A stretch of 64,000 nt of DNA. Source: Fibrobacter succinogenes (GTDB lineage: Bacteria; Fibrobacterota; Fibrobacteria; Fibrobacterales; Fibrobacteraceae). The translations under genes and the position numbers were made by a program. Shown piece after piece: positions 18,627 to 26,750 of the stretch (position 1 is the first letter of the stretch; each line of letters begins with the position of its first letter). The notes beneath the pieces are model-generated. The model ran no database searches, was not told where the DNA came from, and worked only from the letters and a program-made list of their open reading frames with translations. Location of the stretch: contig CADCBQ010000006.1 of NCBI GenBank assembly GCA_902799745.1, forward strand, positions 19,936-83,935, read 5' to 3'.

Positions 18627-19046
18627 TTACTTCATAATCAGCCACATAATCAACAAGCCAATACCCACACCACCCAAGAACGAAGACGAAGTCGCCATGG
18701 CTGCAGCCCTGCGGTCATTGTCTTCTTTTTCTTTCTTATTTTCGTTCACGCTAATCGACGTGCTAAGCATCTGGGCGCAGGTTTCATTATCTTTTTTGAT
18801 GGTATTGTAGCTCTTTTCCCAATTTTCACTTTTCGCTTTTTCCGTTTCAATCACGGAGCGCAGGGAATCTTTTTCGAGCGTACAAGCATCACCCTGCACC
18901 TGCATCACGCTATCGCGTACGGCAAGTTCTTGTTTCAATTCCGTTTCCGTAGCCGATGTCTGGGTAGCTACAGCAGGCTCTTCGGCCAACGCCATTGTGC
19001 TACAGAATACAAGAGAAATCGCAAGAATCTTAATCAAACGCATCAT
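18627..19046 (-). CDS. Small exported coiled-coil protein with C-terminal membrane helix
   Basis: 139 residues from the ATG at 19046. A signal peptide (MMRLIKILAISLVFCSTMALAEE) is followed by a Glu/Lys/Ser-rich segment likely to form a coiled coil (about residues 35-105). The end is a hydrophobic helix with glycines, SSSFLGGVGIGLLIMWLIMK, which would insert in a membrane. No known family. TATATT lies 6 bases before the ATG, with no ribosome-binding site between. An upstream in-frame ATG at 19061 is less likely, since the signal peptide begins at the later Met. Confidence 0.7.
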   Translation of the reverse strand: MMRLIKILAISLVFCSTMALAEEPAVATQTSATETELKQELAVRDSVMQVQGDACTLEKDSLRSVIETEKAKSENWEKSYNTIKKDNETCAQMLSTSISVNENKKEKEDNDRRAAAMATSSSFLGGVGIGLLIMWLIMK

Positions 19047-19052
19047 GGCGTA

Positions 19053-19058
19053 AATATA
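19053..19058 (-). promoter_or_regulatory. TATATT element 6 nt before a start codon
   Basis: On the minus strand TATATT-TACGCC-ATG. A -10 element here would give a leaderless message. It also lies just beyond the T-run of the upstream gene's terminator. Confidence 0.4.
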
Positions 19059-19060
19059 CA

Positions 19061-19100
19061 AAAAAAGGCGAATCCCCGGTTAAAATAGCCGGGGACTCGC
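19061..19100 (-). terminator. Terminator of the poly-serine secreted protein gene
   Basis: GCGA-TCCCCGG/CCGGGGA-CTCGC stem at 19068-19100, followed on the minus strand by seven T. Confidence 0.8.
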
Positions 19101-19128
19101 TGTAAAAGAATTTTAGGTGATTAAAATC

Positions 19129-20181
19129 TTACGGCAATTCGACTTGCTTTTTCCAGCGGCCGTCCACGCCCTTCACGTAATACACACCAGGTACAAGTGC
19201 TTCGCCAGCTTTGATTTTAGAACCATCCAGTCTGCGAATTTCACGAGCCTTGAATGCGCGCGGAGAAGCTTCTACGCGGCCAATCACGGTCGTTCCTTCA
19301 GAAGAACTCGATTCTTCCACAGACGAGCTAGACGCTTCGCTGCTAGAGGATTTTTCTTCGGACGAAGAAGAGGCAATGCTGCTAGACGATGCAGCTTCGC
19401 TCGAGGAAGAGGCTACGCTGCTGGACGATGCGGCTTCGCTCGAAGACGACGCAACCACGTTCTTGTTCGGATCGCTCAAGACGACATGGAATTGATGAAT
19501 CTGGATTTTTGAAATAGAATCCGGAATATCTAGACTTTTGAGCGCGTTAGTCAAAGACGAGAGAGAATCCAGCCCATAAGATGCAGTCATTTTCCATTTT
19601 ATAGACGTAGTAGATACAACCGTATAAGCTGTATACGTATACCACCAGTCAAATTGGAACTCGAAAGTCCTTGACACCATCAGATTTTCTGCCTTATAAG
19701 ACCCATCTTGAGGGAGCGAGCCCTTTCTCATCGCCAGGATATTGTACGAGTTCGATGCATCGTAACCAGGGAATTCAACCATGTTCACATCCATGATATA
19801 GGTCGCGTAGTCATCGTTATCCGCATTCAAGTCCCAAGACAAACTCGACTCATTCCACTGTGCAATCTTGTACAGATTATACTGTGTTTCTGCACAAGAT
19901 GCCGTTATTGAATAAGGCAAAGAAAGCGAGATTTTTTTGTCTCGGAATGGTTTGATTGATTCGTAACTCTTATAACGCTTAACGGACGAAGAATCCTTCT
20001 TGGAAAGATCCTTCGAACCATACCACTGGCCTACATCCACATAGGCCATTTTGAGTTCAACCCGCGGCGTTGCAGAATTGGGCAACGTATCGCAGATATT
20101 GCGGATGTAGGTTTCGCCCTCTTCCTGAGCAAAAGAGAACGCTGCGGCAATTAAGCCTATCAAGCAGATTTTTTTAAACAT
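19129..20181 (-). CDS. Secreted protein with poly-serine linker and sorting-like tail
   Basis: 350 residues. A signal peptide (MFKKICLIGLIAAAFSFAQ) leads into a ~220-residue domain of unknown type, rich in aromatic beta-strand patterns. A low-complexity linker of alternating ASSSSEA, VASSSS and EKSSSS blocks (about 250-295) follows. The last ~45 residues (AREIRRLDGSKIKAGEALVPGVYYVKGVDGRWKKQVELP) resemble the end of type IX secretion sorting domains, with the GVYYVK strand and basic finish. Poly-serine linkers are typical of Fibrobacter extracellular proteins. It is likely surface-exposed or released; function unknown. AAGGAGAATT precedes the start. Confidence 0.75.
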   Translation of the reverse strand: MFKKICLIGLIAAAFSFAQEEGETYIRNICDTLPNSATPRVELKMAYVDVGQWYGSKDLSKKDSSSVKRYKSYESIKPFRDKKISLSLPYSITASCAETQYNLYKIAQWNESSLSWDLNADNDDYATYIMDVNMVEFPGYDASNSYNILAMRKGSLPQDGSYKAENLMVSRTFEFQFDWWYTYTAYTVVSTTSIKWKMTASYGLDSLSSLTNALKSLDIPDSISKIQIHQFHVVLSDPNKNVVASSSSEAASSSSVASSSSEAASSSSIASSSSEEKSSSSEASSSSVEESSSSEGTTVIGRVEASPRAFKAREIRRLDGSKIKAGEALVPGVYYVKGVDGRWKKQVELP

Positions 20182-20215
20182 ACAATTCTCCTTACCCCCA
20201 AATATATATAAAAAT

Positions 20216-21178
20216 TTACGAAAGCGTAGCTAAAATTCGCTTCCAGCCGTCTTCCGGAATCTGGGCGCCCATCACCTGAACCACTTCGTTCGAGACAACA
20301 CTGCCCAAATTGCCCGATTTTTCCATATCCCAGCCGTTCATGTAGCCGAACAGGAATCCCGATGCCCACAAGTCGCCTGCACCGGTCGTATCGATAGCCT
20401 TGGCAGCCCCCGCCTGAACGCGAGTCACCTTGCCGTCCTTGGCAATCAGGGCTCCGCGCTTGCCGATTTTCACGACAGCGACCTTCGCCTTCTGAGCAAG
20501 AACTTCGAGAGCGGCTTCTTCCTTAACGCCAGCGTAGGCGAAAGCTTCGTCTTCGTTTGCGATAATGATATCAATCATTTTTTCGGCAAAAAGTTCGTCA
20601 AACAGTTTGCGGCAAGCATCAACCACGCCAAAGCTGCTAAAGTCGAGAGCGGTTTCTACACCCAGGCTGCGGGCCAAGGTAAACGACTTCTTGAAGCAAT
20701 CGGCGTTGAATGCACGGTAGCCTTCGGCATACAACAGACCCACGCCATCGTAAAGGGCGGGTTCAAAGTCTTCGCTAGCGAGGAAATCAGAAGCGCCGAG
20801 GTAGGTCCACATAGAACGCTGGGCATCGGGCGTCACAGCAGAGAAAACGCAACCGGTAGCGGCATCCGAAAGACCGACCTTGGATTCTACCCCGTTATCC
20901 AGCAAGTGCTTCTTGAAAATGTTGCCCAGTTCATCGTTACCGACCTTCGAAATAAAGGCGGCCTTGCCACCCAGGCGAGAAAGGCCCACCATGGTATTGC
21001 AGGTAGAGCCACCCGGCACGCGCAGCGGGTTCTTGAGCGAGCCCAGGAACTTTTCCATCTGCGGCCAATCGACCATATTCATGCCGCCCTTCTGCACACC
21101 TTGCGCTGCGATCCAAGCATCGTCAACATTAGCAAGAATATCTACCAGGGCTGCGCCCATGCCTAACACTTTCTTCAT
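20216..21178 (-). CDS. PfkB-family sugar or nucleoside kinase
   Basis: 320 residues of the ribokinase/PfkB fold, which phosphorylates sugars or nucleosides using ATP. Visible signatures are the N-terminal GMGAALVDILANV, substrate-side PGGSTCNTMVGLSRLGG, and the C-terminal DTTGAGDLWASGFLFGY with the catalytic Asp and anion hole. The arrangement resembles the adenosine-kinase-like branch found in many bacteria, but the substrate cannot be settled by eye. Its ATG shares one base with the stop of the rhomboid gene (TAATG), so the two are translationally coupled, and GGAGG lies just upstream. Confidence 0.88.
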   Translation of the reverse strand: MKKVLGMGAALVDILANVDDAWIAAQGVQKGGMNMVDWPQMEKFLGSLKNPLRVPGGSTCNTMVGLSRLGGKAAFISKVGNDELGNIFKKHLLDNGVESKVGLSDAATGCVFSAVTPDAQRSMWTYLGASDFLASEDFEPALYDGVGLLYAEGYRAFNADCFKKSFTLARSLGVETALDFSSFGVVDACRKLFDELFAEKMIDIIIANEDEAFAYAGVKEEAALEVLAQKAKVAVVKIGKRGALIAKDGKVTRVQAGAAKAIDTTGAGDLWASGFLFGYMNGWDMEKSGNLGSVVSNEVVQVMGAQIPEDGWKRILATLS

Positions 21179-22068
21179 TAGAAGCCTCCTCTGCGGCGGC
21201 GCAACTTTTCGCTCGCCTTAAGTAAAAATTGACGTTCCGTTTCGTTCAGCGAATTGATACCCTCGCGGTTAACCTTGGCAAGGATTTCATCCATCCGCTT
21301 GTTTTCATCTACATAAAAAACTTCGCCTTCAATGGCATCGTCCGATTCCCTGCTCGATTCCTTGCGGGATTCGCTTTCAGAACGGCCACCCGGATGCACC
21401 GTGAATTTAGGTCCACGGAATTTCGCAAAAGCCTTACCGATGTCGCCAAAGCCGCGTTCGTAGAAATGCATGTAAAGGAATCCGCCTACGACACCGCCCA
21501 AGTGGGCCAAGTGCGCCACGCCATCACCCGAATGCGCCATGAACACATCGACAGCGACCATGAACCACATGGCATACTTGATTCGCATCGGGAAAAAGAA
21601 GAACATCAAGAGCATTCGGTTCGGAAAGAACTTGTAGTAGGCCACAAAGATTCCCATCAGGGCACCCGACGCACCGATAATCGGAGCGTTGGTCATTCCA
21701 AGCCAGTACATGACCAAACTGAAGATAGCCGCAAAAATTCCGCAGAAGAAATACATTCCCGTAAAATGCTTGGTGCCCATCATATCGGCCACTTCGCTAC
21801 CGAACATCCAGAGCATGAGCATGTTGAACAAGAAATGCCAAAAGTCTACATGCACGAACATGTAAGTGACAAAGCGCCAAGCCTGCTCCGGCGCAAACGG
21901 CCAGAAAGCTCCAAAGTAAGCCACGTATTCGCGAATGCTACCGGCGCCCACACCAGGCAAGTTCAGTTGCAAGCCGAGCATGCCACCGATAAAGGCCAGC
22001 CCAAAAACAACGGCATTGCTAATCAGCAACACGCGCAAAACTTTAGGTAAAAATCTGAAAGGTCTCAT
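21178..22068 (-). CDS. Rhomboid-family intramembrane serine protease
   Basis: 296 residues with six or so membrane helices. The catalytic serine is in GASGALMGIF and the histidine in VAHLAHLGGVVGG. LFNMLMLWMFG supplies the conserved Asn of helix 2. Rhomboids cut single-pass membrane proteins within the lipid bilayer. The cytoplasmic tail (about residues 215-296) is charged, and the ending SLNETERQFLLKASEKLRRRRGGF resembles the short C-terminal motif of many rhomboids. Co-transcribed with the PfkB kinase; separated from coaD by a dispersed repeat. Confidence 0.92.
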   Translation of the reverse strand: MRPFRFLPKVLRVLLISNAVVFGLAFIGGMLGLQLNLPGVGAGSIREYVAYFGAFWPFAPEQAWRFVTYMFVHVDFWHFLFNMLMLWMFGSEVADMMGTKHFTGMYFFCGIFAAIFSLVMYWLGMTNAPIIGASGALMGIFVAYYKFFPNRMLLMFFFFPMRIKYAMWFMVAVDVFMAHSGDGVAHLAHLGGVVGGFLYMHFYERGFGDIGKAFAKFRGPKFTVHPGGRSESESRKESSRESDDAIEGEVFYVDENKRMDEILAKVNREGINSLNETERQFLLKASEKLRRRRGGF

Positions 22069-22100
22069 AGGTAGTAGACAGTGATTAGTGGTTAGGAAAT

Positions 22101-22187
22101 GTCATCCTGAGCGAAACGAAGTGAAGTCGATATACGAAACTTGGTTACTTGTAGCCTTAGTTGAGTTAGGTTCGTAGGAGCAGGATC
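22101..22187 (+). repeat. Long dispersed repeat (intergenic)
   Basis: Begins GTCATCCTGAGCGAAACG, carries TACGAAACTTGG and CCTTAGTTGAGTTAGGTTC, and ends AGGAGCAGGATC. It is closely related, in reverse, to 51993-52070 inside an aminotransferase gene. Its right edge is one base from the coaD stop codon. Confidence 0.8.
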
Positions 22188-22188
22188 T

Positions 22189-22686
22189 CTAGTTGAAGGT
22201 TAATAAAGGGATTACTTCGGCGGGAACATATTTAGCGAGAGTTTCTTTTCCGTCGCTATTCTTTGCGATGCACACCTTCAAGAGTTCGCGAACCACGGTG
22301 CTCGAAACATTCAAATGCTCCGGCGCGCTTGACAAGAAAATCGTTTCGCTTTCCGGGTAAAGCACCTTGTTGTTCCAGGCAACCGACTGTTCGTATTCTA
22401 CATCGGCGCTGCCACGGATTCCACGCACCAGGAACTTCGCCCCGACGCGCTTCATAAATTCTACCGTGAGTCCGTCAAAAGATTCCACCTTGACATTCGG
22501 AATATTTTCGACCGACTTTTTCACGATTTCGATTCTTGCCGATTCCGAAAGCAGATACTTCTTGGATGCGTTCACCGCCAACAGCACATACAATTCGTCA
22601 AAGAGCGCAGCGGTGCGCTTCACGATATCGAGGTGCCCCAAAGTAAACGGATCGAAAGACCCTGCGAATACGGCAATTTTCTTCAT
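22189..22686 (-). CDS. coaD: Phosphopantetheine adenylyltransferase
   Basis: Catalyses the penultimate step of coenzyme A synthesis, joining 4'-phosphopantetheine and ATP to dephospho-CoA. 165 residues, the normal size. The nucleotidyltransferase motif is GSFDPFTLGHLDIV (T/HxGH), and the second signature is VSSTVVRELL. LVRGIRGSADVEYE is typical of CoaD. The start follows rsmD by 16 bases. TATATT lies 6 bases before the ATG, so an internal promoter is possible. Confidence 0.95.
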   Translation of the reverse strand: MKKIAVFAGSFDPFTLGHLDIVKRTAALFDELYVLLAVNASKKYLLSESARIEIVKKSVENIPNVKVESFDGLTVEFMKRVGAKFLVRGIRGSADVEYEQSVAWNNKVLYPESETIFLSSAPEHLNVSSTVVRELLKVCIAKNSDGKETLAKYVPAEVIPLLTFN

Positions 22687-22692
22687 ACCGTA

Positions 22693-22698
22693 AATATA
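22693..22698 (-). promoter_or_regulatory. TATATT element 6 nt before coaD
   Basis: On the minus strand TATATT-TACGGT-ATG, lying in the short gap after rsmD. Same geometry as at 10748, 19053, 49858 and 57499. Confidence 0.35.
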
Positions 22699-22702
22699 GA
22701 AA

Positions 22703-23251
22703 TTATGCCCTGTAAATCACCAGAGAAGATTCGCCGTAGCGGCGGACTTGCACCGTTCCTGCATCGTCGGCTTCCTTGACCCACGCAGGCAGATTACGGC
22801 TCGGCGCTTCGAACACGGCAACACCACCCGGATTCAGCCAATCCCAATACGGGCGCAAGTCCGGATAATCCATATCCTTGAACGGAGGATCCGCATAAAT
22901 CAAGTCAAAGCCTTCGCCGGCACACAAGGATTCCTTGTCAAGCGAAAGGGCATTCTTTTCTAACAAAGTAAGTTTCGATTCCAGCGACAAGGCCTTGTAC
23001 GCCTGTAACACCAGTCTCGCCTGGGCATGCGCCATTTCAACCGCCACGACGCTTGCAGCGCCTCGGCTCAAGGCCTCGATACCCATAATGCCCGTACCGG
23101 CAAACAAGTCCAGCATACAGAAGTTTTCGACACCTTGCAAAATATTGAACAAGGCCTCCCTTGTACGGGACGCCGTCGGCCTTGTCTTGGAAGTATCCGG
23201 GGACGGAACATTGCGTCCCCGCATGAGTCCACCAGTAATGCGAATGGACAT
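22703..23251 (-). CDS. rsmD: 16S rRNA (guanine966-N2)-methyltransferase
   Basis: RsmD methylates G966 of 16S rRNA. 182 residues, typical length. The start RITGGLMRGRNVPSP and TRPTASRTREALFNIL are family hallmarks. SAM binding is DLFAGTGIMGIEALSRGA, and the catalytic DPPF appears in YADPPFKDMDYP. rsmD followed by coaD is a very common bacterial pair. Starts 4 bases after the end of the pilN-like gene, so it belongs to the long minus-strand operon. Confidence 0.95.
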   Translation of the reverse strand: MSIRITGGLMRGRNVPSPDTSKTRPTASRTREALFNILQGVENFCMLDLFAGTGIMGIEALSRGAASVVAVEMAHAQARLVLQAYKALSLESKLTLLEKNALSLDKESLCAGEGFDLIYADPPFKDMDYPDLRPYWDWLNPGGVAVFEAPSRNLPAWVKEADDAGTVQVRRYGESSLVIYRA

Positions 23252-23255
23252 TAGA

Positions 23256-24269
23256 TTACTTTATCACAAACATTTCAAAAAGGATTGTCGTGAACATATC
23301 CTTCTTGGCAAGTTTCATTTCGATATTGCGAATACCGATACGAGACGGAGATGCCACAAACGCAGTCATAAAGGCATTGAGTTCGGCGAAGTCAGCCGTC
23401 GTAGTAGCCTTGATGGTATAGCGTTTGTACACGCCGAATTCTTCGGCAACAGGCTTTTCCAGACCAGCGAACTGAACCTTCTGCGTTGCAGCCAAAGCCT
23501 TCATCGACTTGATTTCGGAGTTCACTTCGGCTCCAGGAACAAACGAAGTCACGGCATTCAGGTTCGCGTTAGACACGTTGTACATACCGAATGCGGTAAT
23601 GTCGGTCGCAGGAGCGTTTTCGGGCAGCGGCGGAGTCCTGAAGTCGGCACTTACTGCACGCAAGCGATCCAGGAAAGCCTTCTGAGAATTCGGGTTACCA
23701 GCCACGCCGCGAACATAGAAGTAGTTCGGAGCCTGGTAGATACAATCCGAGAAGCCCACGTCGTCAGGCGTTGCCGTATTCAAGAAGGCAAGGAACTGGC
23801 CGAAAGAGGCTTTCTGGTAAGAGATCTTTTCCAGCGGCAAGTAGCTATTGTAGTCGGTACGCTTGTTGTTGAACAAGGCCTGCGGGTTGATTTCACCCAC
23901 GACCTGCTTTACAGTCACGTTTTCACGCTGACGGATCATGGCCGCGGCGGCAGCGGCTTCAGCTTCGAGCGAACCGCCAGCGGAGGTACGCTGTCCGGCA
24001 CCGATTGCAAGAGCAGAACGAGTCGGATCTTCAGCACCGATCAAATCCAGGTACGCCGGCGGGAGCAATCCCTGCAACTGCTTGGGAACGCCAGCAACAC
24101 TCAAGAAACAGCTGAAAGCGACAAGTATAAATACAGCAGCCACAAGAACAGTCAAGACCTTCTTGCGGGACTTCTTCTGCAGATCCTTAACGCTAGTGAC
24201 GTTGACCGGAGCCACAGTTTCGACTTCGACCAAACGTTCGGCGGCGTCGATTAAGTTCAAATGAATCAT
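23256..24269 (-). CDS. PilN/PilO-like inner-membrane pilus or secretion assembly protein
   Basis: 337 residues from the ATG at 24269, which overlaps the stop of the PilM-like gene (ATGA). An N-terminal cytoplasmic segment (MIHLNLIDAAERLVEVETV) is followed by one membrane helix (KVLTVLVAAVFILVAFSCFLSVAG, about 35-58) and a long periplasmic part ending with a ferredoxin-like segment (YTIKATTTADFAELNAFMTAFVASPSRIGIRNIEMKL). The architecture matches PilN plus PilO fused or merged. It probably helps build the alignment complex of a type IV pilus or type II-like system. The homology is weak, so the call rests on neighbourhood with pilM as well. Confidence 0.7.
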   Translation of the reverse strand: MIHLNLIDAAERLVEVETVAPVNVTSVKDLQKKSRKKVLTVLVAAVFILVAFSCFLSVAGVPKQLQGLLPPAYLDLIGAEDPTRSALAIGAGQRTSAGGSLEAEAAAAAAMIRQRENVTVKQVVGEINPQALFNNKRTDYNSYLPLEKISYQKASFGQFLAFLNTATPDDVGFSDCIYQAPNYFYVRGVAGNPNSQKAFLDRLRAVSADFRTPPLPENAPATDITAFGMYNVSNANLNAVTSFVPGAEVNSEIKSMKALAATQKVQFAGLEKPVAEEFGVYKRYTIKATTTADFAELNAFMTAFVASPSRIGIRNIEMKLAKKDMFTTILFEMFVIK

Positions 24270-25180
24270 ACACCCTCCATCACATTCAAGGCAGCACCGA
24301 TTGCGCCTGCGCAAGAAAGCACGGCGGCAGAATCAGCTTCTTCAGTCGGGAGCCTCAAGTTAGAGAAAGAATCCATCAAATGCAACTGGCATTCGCCAAG
24401 CTTTGCGCGAAGGCCTTCCACGAAAAGCATGTCGCTAGCCATTTCGCCACAGAGACGAACCGTCTTCGTGACCACCGAGGCATTTTCCTGCTGGGCAACG
24501 GCAATCTGTTCGACAATTTCCCTAGCCAGAATCTGGTAAGCTTCTTCCTTGGTGTTGTTCACCAACGAAAGAGTCGACACGCAGCGGAGCGCATGCAGGT
24601 TGTCCTTGGTCAGCCAAAGGAGCGTTACGCCCGCATAGTCAGCCTTGACTATACATGTCAGTTCGGACACACTTTCGGCAAAATCCATCAAGTTCATCAG
24701 CGAAAGGACGTCCACGTCCATCGCCTTAGGAGCTAACATCTTGTTACGAAAGCCTTTACGCAAATTATCGACCCACTGTTCGCGGACGGCGATCAGCATA
24801 ATCGTGTAGCCGAGGTCGGGGTCACCGCTCAGGATTTTGTAATCAATTATATACGCACTGGATTCGGCATTCGTAATCAACGACACATACCACTTCACAT
24901 AGTCGTCAATGTTCTTGGTCGCCTCTGCCGGGACAAAGATTTGGCGAATAATCGACCTAAATGCGGGAATCGCCACCGAAACCGCTTCCACGGATTCGAT
25001 CTGATTGAAATCCATCCATCCTTGGAGGACGGTTTCAAAAGCATAGACATCGTCAAGGGGAGCCGTTTCCGTTTCGAGGACAGCAGTCTTCAAAACACGA
25101 CGTTCGGTCGCATCCAAAAGGGCGACTTTCAGGGAAGCATCCCCCGCTTCTATACCCATGTAAATCTTCGTATCACTCAT
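24266..25180 (-). CDS. PilM-like actin-fold assembly protein
   Basis: 304 residues of the FtsA/PilM actin-like fold. The N-terminus IYMGIEAGDASLKVALLDA is the phosphate-1 region, and VRLCGEMASDMLFVEGLRAKLG with SCAGAIGAAL correspond to the later nucleotide-binding loops. PilM binds the cytoplasmic tail of PilN and is part of the type IV pilus inner-membrane platform. The PilN-like gene follows with a 4-base overlap, which supports the call. The gene starts 37 bases after the ComEA-like gene. Confidence 0.75.
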   Translation of the reverse strand: MSDTKIYMGIEAGDASLKVALLDATERRVLKTAVLETETAPLDDVYAFETVLQGWMDFNQIESVEAVSVAIPAFRSIIRQIFVPAEATKNIDDYVKWYVSLITNAESSAYIIDYKILSGDPDLGYTIMLIAVREQWVDNLRKGFRNKMLAPKAMDVDVLSLMNLMDFAESVSELTCIVKADYAGVTLLWLTKDNLHALRCVSTLSLVNNTKEEAYQILAREIVEQIAVAQQENASVVTKTVRLCGEMASDMLFVEGLRAKLGECQLHLMDSFSNLRLPTEEADSAAVLSCAGAIGAALNVMEGV

Positions 25181-25217
25181 ATTATCAACGACTTATGAAA
25201 AAAACTACACTCTAAAA

Positions 25218-25667
25218 CTAATCAAAAATTACCCCAGGAAGGAGCTTTTCCAACTTTTTCTTGCCAATTCCGGGCACTTTTTGTAAATCTTCGGCATTTT
25301 TGAAGGCTCCGAGGGCATTTTTGGTGTCCAAAATCTTCTCGGCGAGCTTCGGACCGACCCCATTCAGGGCACAAAGTTCATCAATCGAAGCGGAATTGAT
25401 ATGTACCGGGAGGGCCACTTTTTTGACCGTTTTTCGCTCTTTTTTAGGTTGGTTTTTAGAAATTGAGTCATTTTTTGACATTAAATCATCATTCGTGGCA
25501 AAGGAATCCCGGGCAACATTCAAGGGGACCTCATTCGCCACGATAAACGACTCGCCCACCTCGAAAGTCTCGATAGACGGGAGTCCCCACGGGAGAACTC
25601 GGACAACAATTCCAATGACCAAAAGGCATAGTGCCAATCGGACTACGTTTTTTTCAGGTGCATTCAT
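25218..25667 (-). CDS. ComEA-like helix-hairpin-helix protein
   Basis: 149 residues. One N-terminal membrane helix (VVRLALCLLVIGIVVRVLPWG, about 7-27), a Lys-rich linker, then a double helix-hairpin-helix domain (INSASIDELCALNGVGPKLAEKILDTKNALGAFKNAEDLQKVPGIGKKKLEKLLPG), the ComEA/SLBB-type DNA-binding fold. ComEA binds incoming DNA in the periplasm during transformation. Linkage to pilM/pilN-like genes fits a pilus-assisted uptake role, but not all HhH membrane proteins take up DNA. Its ribosome-binding site lies in a hairpin that spans the kdsB stop codon. Confidence 0.8.
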   Translation of the reverse strand: MNAPEKNVVRLALCLLVIGIVVRVLPWGLPSIETFEVGESFIVANEVPLNVARDSFATNDDLMSKNDSISKNQPKKERKTVKKVALPVHINSASIDELCALNGVGPKLAEKILDTKNALGAFKNAEDLQKVPGIGKKKLEKLLPGVIFD

Positions 25668-25668
25668 A

Positions 25669-25692
25669 AGGATAACCTCCGTTGGTTATCCT
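25669..25692 (-). promoter_or_regulatory. Hairpin spanning kdsB stop and comEA ribosome-binding site
   Basis: Perfect 9-bp inverted repeat AGGATAACC/GGTTATCCT with a 6-base loop. On the minus strand the GGAGG of comEA sits partly in loop and partly in the 3' arm, and the kdsB stop codon is in the 5' arm, suggesting translational coupling. Confidence 0.55.
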
Positions 25693-26396
25693 CGACCAAA
25701 GGGCTTTTTCAGCGCCTCCTCCACCGCATTCACGTCTGAAGGGACATCGACCGAAATCGAAGGGAAGTTACTTTGAACAATGCGAATCGGGCGTTTGCCC
25801 AGAATGCGCAGCTGTTCCAGCGAGCGTTCCTTTTCGCTCTCGGTTTGTGGCAAAGACGAAAACTCGTCGCGGCACACCCTGGAATAAGCGTAGATTCCCT
25901 GGTGCTGGAACCAGCGGGCAGCGTCCTCATTCGCTACCGACCGGCTAAAGTCCACCGCGTAATCGTCTTTCACCAAAACTTTGACCACCGTCTTGAGGTC
26001 AGCCTCTGCCGGGTTTAAGGGGCATGCCACCGTCACCCATTCATCCGGGTGCTTTTCAAGCGTTGCCGCTACATCGCACAGCACTGAAGGTTCCACCAAC
26101 GGTTCGTCGCCCTGCAAGTTCACCACCAAGTCCAAATCAAGTGCGCGAGCCGCAAAGGCAACGCGGTCAGAACCTGTAGCAGCAGAGCCAGTCAAGATAA
26201 ATTCAAATCCCGCTCGCGATACAACATCCGCAATTTCTTCGGAATCGGTTGCACACACGATGCGGTCAAAACATTCGGCAAGCTGCGCCCGTTCCAGGGT
26301 GCGAACAATCATCGGCTTACCGAGGATTTTGACCAGGGGCTTGCCCGGAAAACGGCTTGAGCCCATACGGGCAGGAACTATGCAATGCACAGCCAT
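25686..26396 (-). CDS. kdsB: 3-deoxy-manno-octulosonate cytidylyltransferase
   Basis: Activates KDO as CMP-KDO for lipopolysaccharide inner-core synthesis, which marks this as a Gram-negative-type envelope. 236 residues. Signature segments are VPARMGSSRFPGKPL (CTP binding), IVCATDSEEIA, TGSDRVA and LVVNLQGDEPLVEP. QGIYAYSR and SLEQLRILG are also typical. Sits between gatC and comEA in a minus-strand run with 18-36 bp gaps. Confidence 0.95.
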   Translation of the reverse strand: MAVHCIVPARMGSSRFPGKPLVKILGKPMIVRTLERAQLAECFDRIVCATDSEEIADVVSRAGFEFILTGSAATGSDRVAFAARALDLDLVVNLQGDEPLVEPSVLCDVAATLEKHPDEWVTVACPLNPAEADLKTVVKVLVKDDYAVDFSRSVANEDAARWFQHQGIYAYSRVCRDEFSSLPQTESEKERSLEQLRILGKRPIRIVQSNFPSISVDVPSDVNAVEEALKKPFGRG

Positions 26397-26426
26397 AAAA
26401 TTCCAAACCCCAAAGAAAGATTAGAA

Positions 26427-26714
26427 TTAACCGCCGATCACCTTCGGAATGGCGAAGTGGTCGTTTTCGACCGCCGGAGCATTCATGAAGGCCTTTTCGA
26501 GCGAGAAACCCTGCACGGGCACATCTTCGCGGAGAATCGTGGCGCCGTTTTCGACAGCGGTCATCGGTTCCACATCGGAAAGGTTCAGGGCCTTGAGAGC
26601 TTCAAGGTGGTTGAGCATCTTGTCCAAGTGACCCTTCACGGATTCGATATCTTCTTCGGCAACTTCGAGCCTAGAAAGCTTCGCGAGTTTCAAAACTTCT
26701 TCACGTTCGAGCAT
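26427..26714 (-). CDS. gatC: Asp-tRNA(Asn)/Glu-tRNA(Gln) amidotransferase subunit C
   Basis: 95 residues, the normal length. Small helper subunit of GatCAB, which amidates misacylated tRNAs to give Gln-tRNA or Asn-tRNA. The start REEVLKLAKLSRLEVAEEDIE, the middle LDKMLNHLEALKALNLSDVEPM and the tail LREDV...APAVENDHFAIPKVIGG are diagnostic. gatA and gatB are not in the window. Follows uvrD by 36 bp. Confidence 0.95.
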   Translation of the reverse strand: MLEREEVLKLAKLSRLEVAEEDIESVKGHLDKMLNHLEALKALNLSDVEPMTAVENGATILREDVPVQGFSLEKAFMNAPAVENDHFAIPKVIGG

Positions 26715-26750
26715 AAAACCTCTTTTTCTTACGAAACTTAATATAGCAAA

